Shown: positions 4,382 through 5,990 of the stretch, piece by piece
How the letters are laid out: each line of letters begins with the position of its first letter
How positions within the stretch are numbered: position 1 is the stretch's first letter
Source of the DNA: Bacteriovorax stolpii
GTDB taxonomy: Bacteria > Bdellovibrionota > Bacteriovoracia > Bacteriovoracales > Bacteriovoracaceae
Assembly: GCA_945862475.1 (NCBI GenBank)
Contig: CAMAYW010000163.1
Coordinates: 1 to 5,990, forward strand
DNA: 5,990 nt
Direction of reading: 5' to 3'
Position numbers and translations under genes: made by a program
Notes under the pieces: model-generated
What the model was told of the DNA's origin: nothing
Databases searched by the model: none
The model's input: only the letters and a program-made list of their open reading frames with translations

Positions 4382-5990
4382 TAATTTCCAAAGCTAAATT
4401 GATTGTGGCAATCAGTACACTTCGTTGAGAAGCCAGATGCAGTGTGATTAGGCACCGCCTGTAGATATTCCTTCAAGTGACAATCCACACACTGACTTGG
4501 AGTTCCCTCATAGATTCCATTAGAGTGACAACTAATACATTCCGCCACACGGTGACTTCCTCTAAGTGGGAAATTCGACATTGAGTGGCGGAAGCGAGTT
4601 TGTTCCCAGAAATCTTGTCTGTGACAGGCCCCACAATTCGGGATACTACCAAAGTGAATGTCATCTTTTTGGTGACACAAATAACAGTTGTCACTCATAC
4701 CACCAAGTCGTCGGTCATTAATGTGACACTCGTTACAACTTAGAGTGTAGTGAGCACCAGAGAGAGTGAAGTCTTTATGGAAATCTTGATGGTGTTTCCA
4801 TCCCTTCTCATTATGGCAATCCTGACAGGCCTTACCATATTCACCTTTATGAACATCATGTTTCGCGTGACAAGAATAGCATCCCATGGAGAGAGGTTTA
4901 TAAACCACAAGTGGCTTCACTTGATCTTTATATGTCGTCGTAAATTTTGTTGAGGGTACATGACACTTACTACACTTCACATCTGCGTGCTTATCTCTAA
5001 GAGGGAATCGGCTCATCTTGTTGTGGTCAAAATTTATTTTTTTCCAACTTTCTTCCATGTGACATTTTTGACAATCATTTCCTAAGAGACCTCGGTGAAT
5101 GTCTTGATGGCAGCTTATACAAGTCTTATTGGTGACTCCAGGAAACATGTATTTATGCATAGGCCTTGGAGGTTTAACTTGTAGCTCGATATTCGTTTTA
5201 ACGTGACAAGCATCACACTTAATCTTCGCGTGCTGGCCAGTGAGTTTAAAGTGAACTTCATTATGATCAAACGGTTTAATCTGATTAAACTTTGCAGTAT
5301 TGTGGCAATCGACGCACGATTTCTCTTGGGTTGCTTCATTAAATTGTTCTTTATGTGGAGTTCTGTGACAGTCGATACAAAACTTCTTTTCAAAAGAAGG
5401 AAACTTAAAGACTTGCTGACCCGATTTAATGTGACAGGCATTACAGGCCAAAGGTGTATGGGCCCCATCAATTTTGAATCTTGTTTCATCATGATTGAAG
5501 TCTTTATTAATTTTTGTCGGAGATATTTTCCAACCTTCGGCCGAGTGACAGACGGTACACTTACGAGCAAGCGCCTCTTTTGAGAAGGTATTTAAGTGAG
5601 GATTTTTGTGACAGTTCTCACAGGTCTTCGACTCTAAAGCTTCCCAGTGGTACTGTCTTACCGGTACCTCTTGTTTTGGTCTGATGTGACACTTATTACA
5701 TTGAAGATTTAAGTGTTTTCCAGAGATGATGAATCTTGTATCTCGGTTATGTTGGAAATCGGTTACTTCTTTCCAACTCTTTTCATTATGACATGTTTCG
5801 CATTTATATGGTGTTGGATTTCGTTGAGATTTGAAATCCCCATACTCATGGATGTCTTTATGGCAACTCGCACATGCTGTCTTTAGTCCCGTCCACTGGT
5901 AGTCTTTCTTTTCAAGTTTTAGATTAACTTTATGACAATCAGTACACTTAAGTGCTGCGTGCTTGCCTTTAAGAACATAACCAGTAATAG
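4381..5990 (-). CDS. Large multiheme cytochrome c with at least 21 heme sites, 5' end outside window
   Basis: The frame is open from the right window edge (first full codon at 5988) to the TAA at 4383-4381, giving 535 residues with 21 CXXCH motifs, about one per 25 residues. Motif cysteines start at residues 15, 39, 63, 97, 123, 144, 182, 204, 225, 258, 290, 306, 339, 370, 388, 418, 435, 452, 484, 500 and 524. Apart from hemes and histidines it is rich in Lys, with no membrane segment visible, as expected for an exported electron-transfer protein. The motifs fall into repeating triads of about 80 residues with conserved non-motif histidines. A start at the TTG at 5451-5449 is unlikely: six motifs in the same frame lie upstream of it, and the repeat is already running at the window edge. 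No signal peptide is visible, so the N-terminus lies further right. It is coupled to resA through TAATG. The partner and the terminal acceptor cannot be read from this window. Confidence 0.93.
   Translation of the reverse strand, partial: ITGYVLKGKHAALKCTDCHKVNLKLEKKDYQWTGLKTACASCHKDIHEYGDFKSQRNPTPYKCETCHNEKSWKEVTDFQHNRDTRFIISGKHLNLQCNKCHIRPKQEVPVRQYHWEALESKTCENCHKNPHLNTFSKEALARKCTVCHSAEGWKISPTKINKDFNHDETRFKIDGAHTPLACNACHIKSGQQVFKFPSFEKKFCIDCHRTPHKEQFNEATQEKSCVDCHNTAKFNQIKPFDHNEVHFKLTGQHAKIKCDACHVKTNIELQVKPPRPMHKYMFPGVTNKTCISCHQDIHRGLLGNDCQKCHMEESWKKINFDHNKMSRFPLRDKHADVKCSKCHVPSTKFTTTYKDQVKPLVVYKPLSMGCYSCHAKHDVHKGEYGKACQDCHNEKGWKHHQDFHKDFTLSGAHYTLSCNECHINDRRLGGMSDNCYLCHQKDDIHFGSIPNCGACHRQDFWEQTRFRHSMSNFPLRGSHRVAECISCHSNGIYEGTPSQCVDCHLKEYLQAVPNHTASGFSTKCTDCHNQFSFGN
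4549..5976 (-). repeat. Tandem triheme protein repeats, about 80 residues each
   Basis: Each unit reads: F-x-H, then G-x-H, then C-x-x-C-H after four or five residues; a second CXXCH followed within about 3-6 residues by a His (DIH, NPH, TPH or DVH); and a third CXXCH usually followed by a Trp leading into the F-x-H of the next unit. First-heme cysteines of successive units are at residues 15, 97, 182, 258, 339 and 418, giving periods of 82, 85, 76, 81 and 79; the next first-type heme, at 484, comes after only 66. The repeat is clear in the protein but strongly diverged in DNA, apart from the recurrent TGTCAC that encodes Cys-His. It therefore looks like an old domain duplication and not a recent tandem expansion. 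Confidence 0.85.

Noticed and set aside
4473..5583. Other open frames on both strands within the 21-heme cytochrome
   Set aside because: They overlap the multiheme frame completely, lack any recognisable motif, and have compositions explained by reading the heme-motif codons in another frame.
4390..5960. Repeated TGTGACA / GTGACA words on the plus strand, like half-sites of CRP/FNR-type regulators or a spaced repeat array
   Set aside because: They are the reverse complement of TGTCAC, the Cys-His codons of the CXXCH motifs (13 of 21 motifs use TGTCAC). The words recur because of the protein repeat, and there are no spacers of constant length as in a CRISPR array.

Overview
The window is devoted to c-type cytochromes: two sets of genes converge, and each pairs a multiheme cytochrome c with part of a System II (Ccs/Res) cytochrome c maturation pathway. 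Plus strand: the 3' end of a multiheme cytochrome gene (1-301, three CXXCH motifs), then resB/ccs1 (348-2225) and ccsA/resC (2235-3863). Minus strand, read from the right edge: the 3' part of a very large multiheme cytochrome (5990-4381, 21 CXXCH motifs in 535 visible residues, N-terminus outside the window), then a membrane-anchored thioredoxin of the ResA/TlpA type (4381-3860). The two sets meet tail to tail with stop codons overlapping by 4 bp. There is no gene-free stretch longer than 46 bp, and I see no RNA gene, mobile element or CRISPR array.

How the genes fit together: ResA/TlpA would reduce the cysteines of exported apocytochrome CXXCH motifs, while ResB and CcsA form the membrane complex that delivers heme to the outer face of the membrane and attaches it. 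The two multiheme cytochromes are the obvious high-demand clients. CcdA, the usual electron donor to ResA, is not in the window.

Most notable points. (1) The minus-strand cytochrome is built from about 80-residue triheme units (six full triads plus a variant C-terminal unit). Each full unit has three extra conserved histidines, one per heme, which suggests bis-His hemes and a wire-like polymer comparable to cytochrome c7 polymers. Its reading frame is open to the window edge, so a start at the internal TTG at 5451 would lose six hemes. (2) ResB and CcsA look like the two halves of a CcsBA-type fused synthase encoded as separate genes, with the second half carrying its own signal peptide. (3) A perfect 11-bp inverted repeat lies just past the end of ccsA, inside the resA coding sequence.

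Organism: a Gram-negative-type bacterium with a moderately AT-rich genome, System II maturation and large multiheme cytochromes. This would suit Bdellovibrionota/Bacteriovoracia or another lineage of the former Deltaproteobacteria. That placement is a low-confidence inference from gene style, not from a marker gene.
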